Assembly: GCF_014642675.1 (NCBI RefSeq)
Contig: NZ_BMIS01000003.1
Span: forward strand, 214,833 to 278,832
Length of the DNA: 64,000 nucleotides
DNA from: Nesterenkonia cremea
Lineage (GTDB): Bacteria; Actinomycetota; Actinomycetes; Actinomycetales; Micrococcaceae
Direction: 5' to 3'
The notes under the pieces are model-generated. The model did not search any database. It saw nothing but the letters and a program-made list of their open reading frames with translations, and was not told the origin of the DNA. A program made the translations under genes and the position numbers. Of the stretch, positions 61,780 to 64,000 are shown in pieces; position 1 is the first letter of the stretch, and the number at the start of each line of letters is the position of its first letter.

Positions 61780-62801
61780 AGCAGGTCGTCTCCTCCGAAC
61801 GTGACGATCCCGGCTTGGTACGGGTGGGACCCCACGACGTCGATGCGCCCATCCCCATATGAAGGATCTTCAGCCCAGAACGTGAAATCCGGGGCCGCCC
61901 GCGGGCCGACCAGGAGCGCGAGCGCGCGGTCCGGGACATGAGGACGGACGCTGCGGAACAGGCCCGGGTCCACGTCGCGCAGGCTGAAGAACCCCTGCAC
62001 GCAGGATGGGAAGGCTTGGGCCAGATCTCGCGCAGCAGCAGTGGCCAGGTCAGTCGCTGGGCGGACGTCCTGCGGATAGGGGCCCAACGGAATGCTTCCT
62101 GAGGTGTGTTCGATCAGTCCCGCCTCATCCCGGCGTACCGTGATGGATCCCCAGGCACCGCGCCCATCTGTGAAGTAGACAGCGGGTACGGCGAAGGGCG
62201 GCTCCCCGCCCAGAGGCTCGGCGGAGGCATCCACATCGGTCACATTCCATGGCCTGGCGAGCGGTTCGGTCAGATCCCAAGCCTCTGGCGCCCCTCCCCC
62301 GAGGCGCGGGAGGAGGAACTCAGCGAGTGCACCCATCGGAACGTCCTCCTCCGGCCGCCGGAGCCGGTGGACGCTGAAGCGCAGAGCAGCCTGCTGAGGG
62401 TGCGCATCCGCGGCGAACCGAGGGTGGAGCGGGTTGTCCCCGACCTCGCGCAGCTCAGCTCGGGTTCCGGCCATGCGTCCCGTCAGCCCGTTGTAGAACA
62501 CCTGCTGACCTACAGGTCCCTCGGCGATGTGCCAATAGGCTGCGGCACGGCCCGGCTTCCCGTAGCGATATCGCCGCTGAAGGCCAAAGCCACCGGTGAG
62601 CTCCACTGCAGTCGCTGTGACCGGAGAGAGCACATGCTGCGGGCTGCTGTGCAGCACAGCGGTCTTCTTATGCTTCTCCACCGTCTGGAAGAGTGCCCGA
62701 AGTGCCGCGGTGTAGCGGATGACAGAAGTAGGGCCGGCGACATGCACGGCGAAATCTCCGGCCCATTCATCGGCCACGGGCCAGTACCGTTCCTGCACCA
62801 C
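61776..62801 (-). CDS. Hypothetical protein, 341 aa
   Basis: No signal peptide or transmembrane segment. Notable stretches: KTAVLHSSPQHVLSPVTATAVELTGG followed by YYNGLTGRM-like VFYNGLTGRMAG, which weakly recalls DUF6177 proteins linked to actinobacterial type VII secretion loci, and RFSVHRLRRPEEDVPMGALAEFLLPRLGG. I would not name it on that basis. Coupled by ATGA overlap to the 114-aa gene. Divergent from the 186-aa gene over 96 bp. Confidence 0.65.
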   Translation of the reverse strand: MVQERYWPVADEWAGDFAVHVAGPTSVIRYTAALRALFQTVEKHKKTAVLHSSPQHVLSPVTATAVELTGGFGLQRRYRYGKPGRAAAYWHIAEGPVGQQVFYNGLTGRMAGTRAELREVGDNPLHPRFAADAHPQQAALRFSVHRLRRPEEDVPMGALAEFLLPRLGGGAPEAWDLTEPLARPWNVTDVDASAEPLGGEPPFAVPAVYFTDGRGAWGSITVRRDEAGLIEHTSGSIPLGPYPQDVRPATDLATAAARDLAQAFPSCVQGFFSLRDVDPGLFRSVRPHVPDRALALLVGPRAAPDFTFWAEDPSYGDGRIDVVGSHPYQAGIVTFGGDDLL

Positions 62802-62897
62802 CGCTCCTCCCTGGTCGCTGGGCCGGTGAGCTTTTCAGGACCATCTTGGCATAGGCTCTGACATGGCCAGGAACCTGCAGCGCGAAGGAGGCCCTCC

Positions 62898-63458
62898 ATG
62901 ATCCGAGACTCCACAGGGCGGTTTGCCGACATTCGGTTCAAGATCGCGGTGATGAGCGACATCATGGAAGGCCCGGTCGGCCTTCCGCCCGAAACGGTCA
63001 ACGCGCTGGACCAGATTCGGGGCCGCTACGACGATGAGCTGCTGGCGGTGTTCCCCAGCCCTTCAGCATTCGAGCAGGAGATGCTGATGCGCGCTCCAGT
63101 CCCCTCGCCTTCCCCTTCCCCGGAGATCATGCGCTTCATCGCGGACCTCCCTCTATCCCAAGAAGCCCTGGACTCGGTGCAGCAGCTCACCTTCGAGGCC
63201 GGCGGCCGAGGCTACGACTGGGTGGATGCCGACGGCGGCGATTGGGGTGGGACCGATGACCGCTTCACCGTTCAAGACATCAGCGGCTTCGAACAGCTCC
63301 GGAACCTCACCACCGTGAACCTCGTGGGCGGCTACATCGTCCGTCTCGAGACGCTGCGCCCGATGGCCGAAGCCGGCATCGAGATCATCGTGGCCGCCGG
63401 AACGCCCGAGAGCGAAGGCATCGACCCGGAGACCTTCCCCAACCTCCGCATCGTGTGA
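62898..63458 (+). CDS. Hypothetical protein, 186 aa
   Basis: ATG 62898 has GAAGGAGG upstream at good distance. Cytoplasmic, acidic, with a Ser/Pro hinge (PVPSPSPSPEI, about residues 70-80) between two parts; the second contains DDRFTVQDISGFEQLRNLTTVNLVGGYIVRLETLRPMAEAGIEIIVAAG, similar in rhythm to a leucine-rich or DUF6892-like unit. Function unknown. It is flanked by other unrecognised genes and an IS element, as in accessory islands. Confidence 0.65.
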   Translation: MIRDSTGRFADIRFKIAVMSDIMEGPVGLPPETVNALDQIRGRYDDELLAVFPSPSAFEQEMLMRAPVPSPSPSPEIMRFIADLPLSQEALDSVQQLTFEAGGRGYDWVDADGGDWGGTDDRFTVQDISGFEQLRNLTTVNLVGGYIVRLETLRPMAEAGIEIIVAAGTPESEGIDPETFPNLRIV

Positions 63459-63463
63459 CCACC

Positions 63464-63487
63464 GCCCGACGCCGGCAGCGCGCCTCC
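63464..63487. repeat. 24-bp repeat, copy 2
   Basis: Exact copy of 61399-61422. It lies between the convergent stops at 63458 and 63497. Confidence 0.6.
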
Positions 63488-63496
63488 AGTCAGCGC

Positions 63497-63878
63497 TCAG
63501 TCGGAGTCGTCCTCCTGATCCCAGCTGTAACCTTCGAACGACGGCATATCGAACTCATACTCCCCTACGCTGGACCGACCGTCGATATGGCGCAGGCAGT
63601 CTCCGGTGATCCGGATCTGAATCGCACGTCCGTCTGACTCCTCATGATGCACATGGTCGACATGCGCCTGACTGTCGAGCGTTCCGCCCCACTCCCGTGT
63701 GTACGTATAGCGGGAGACTCCGGTGAAGTCCCCTCTGCCGGACGTCGTGCCGACGTCTTCCAACTCCCAGCCATCATCACCTGTCCAAGCCTCCTCGATA
63801 TCGGCCAGGACCTCTTCAGCAGCCGTTTCATCATCCACTTCGTCGACTGCTCCTGCTCGCAGCTTGATGACGTCTAGG
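63497..63878 (-). pseudogene. 5'-truncated hypothetical gene cut by an IS element
   Basis: An open frame of about 127 codons remains: LDVIKLRAGAVDEVDDETAAEEVL, then GDDGWELEDVGTTSGRGDF, RYTYTREWGG and C-terminal YSWDQEDDSD. No good start codon lies inside; the frame continues into the IS end at 63879. The original N-terminus was probably removed by the insertion. Acidic and soluble; the family is not recognised. Confidence 0.7.
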
Positions 63879-63917
63879 TGTAATGCCCCGGAACGTTGTG
63901 AACAGGTGACGTAAAGA

Positions 63918-63977
63918 GGAGACCTCCGGTATCGATGTGGGTAATCACACTCACAAGTCGATAAACCGGAGGTCTCC
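63918..63977 (+). promoter_or_regulatory. Hairpin covering the transposase ribosome site
   Basis: GGAGACCTCCGGTATCGA (63918-63935) pairs with 63958-63977, leaving a 2-A bulge. The right arm contains the GGAGG 5 nt before the ATG, so the site would be hidden in any read-through transcript. Confidence 0.6.
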
Positions 63978-64000
63978 ATGACTCACCGTAATGCCCCGAT
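63978..64000 (+). CDS. IS481-family transposase, N-terminal 7 codons
   Basis: MTHRNAP at the window edge matches the usual IS481-family start MSHRNAPLTP. GGAGG lies 5 nt upstream. The rest, including the HTH and DDE domains, is outside the window. Confidence 0.75.

Larger units (their letters stand above)
63879..64000 (+). mobile_element. Left end of an IS481-family insertion sequence (continues past window)
   Basis: Begins TGTAATGCCCCGGAAC at 63879 directly after TCTAGG (63873-63878), which fits the NCTAGN target known for IS481 of Bordetella. The transposase starts 99 bp inside. A long hairpin (63918-63935 with 63958-63977) precedes the transposase ATG. The right end lies outside the window. 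Confidence 0.8.

Overview
The window is high-GC, gene-dense DNA from an actinobacterium, most likely order Micrococcales, family Micrococcaceae. The evidence is a mycothiol S-conjugate amidase, the HemY-HemQ type haem pathway, a PIN-PhoH protein, DUF501/DUF4307 genes and -10 boxes placed 6-8 nt before start codons. Several secreted proteins are extremely acidic, which would suit a halotolerant genus such as Nesterenkonia; that is an inference.

Region 1 (1-38.3 kb) is mostly housekeeping. It runs: haem synthesis (hemQ, hemY, hemE leftward, hemA rightward); an OpuC/ProU-type osmoprotectant ABC operon; a rhomboid protease; PhoH2; an acidic OmpA-domain lipoprotein; a Z-prenyl transferase; a PAQR/hemolysin III protein; a YyaL-type protein; mca; greA behind a structured leader; ilvA; a PerM/AI-2E exporter-family protein; a BI-1/YccA protein; a double-hotdog thioesterase; a tRNA with a UAA anticodon; type II NADH dehydrogenase; an ftsB-DUF501-ppx-subtilase operon; a GNAT protein; glycyl-tRNA synthetase; a DMT transporter; a small S4 protein; a sulfurtransferase; an esterase and an SGNH hydrolase.

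Region 2 (38.3-61.3 kb) is a purine-degradation island. A YfcC-family transporter and ribokinase are divergent. Next come a four-gene NMT1/THI5-type ABC transporter with two amidohydrolase deaminases, then xdhC and a single-chain xanthine dehydrogenase, mocA, an adenosine/adenine deaminase, allantoinase, an NCS2 permease, urate oxidase, hydroxyisourate hydrolase, an RpiR-family regulator, allantoate amidohydrolase and a PucG-type aminotransferase. Together they would take adenine/guanine/xanthine through urate and allantoin to ureidoglycine and oxalurate; the OHCU decarboxylase step is not visible. A palindrome GAAAC-N4-GTTTC occurs in four promoter regions of this island, and I propose it as the operator of the RpiR regulator. 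A 63-bp copy of the uricase 3' end lies 844 bp from the intact gene, with a lower-GC lipoprotein gene between the two copies.

Region 3 (61.4-64 kb) is accessory DNA with unrecognised small genes, a repeated 24-bp sequence at gene ends, and the left end of an IS481-family element that has cut off the 5' end of a gene at a CTAG target.

Across the window at least nineteen genes carry a YANNNT -10 box 6-8 nt before the start codon, so leaderless mRNAs look common here. Function calls rest on reading translated sequences by eye; no database search was run.
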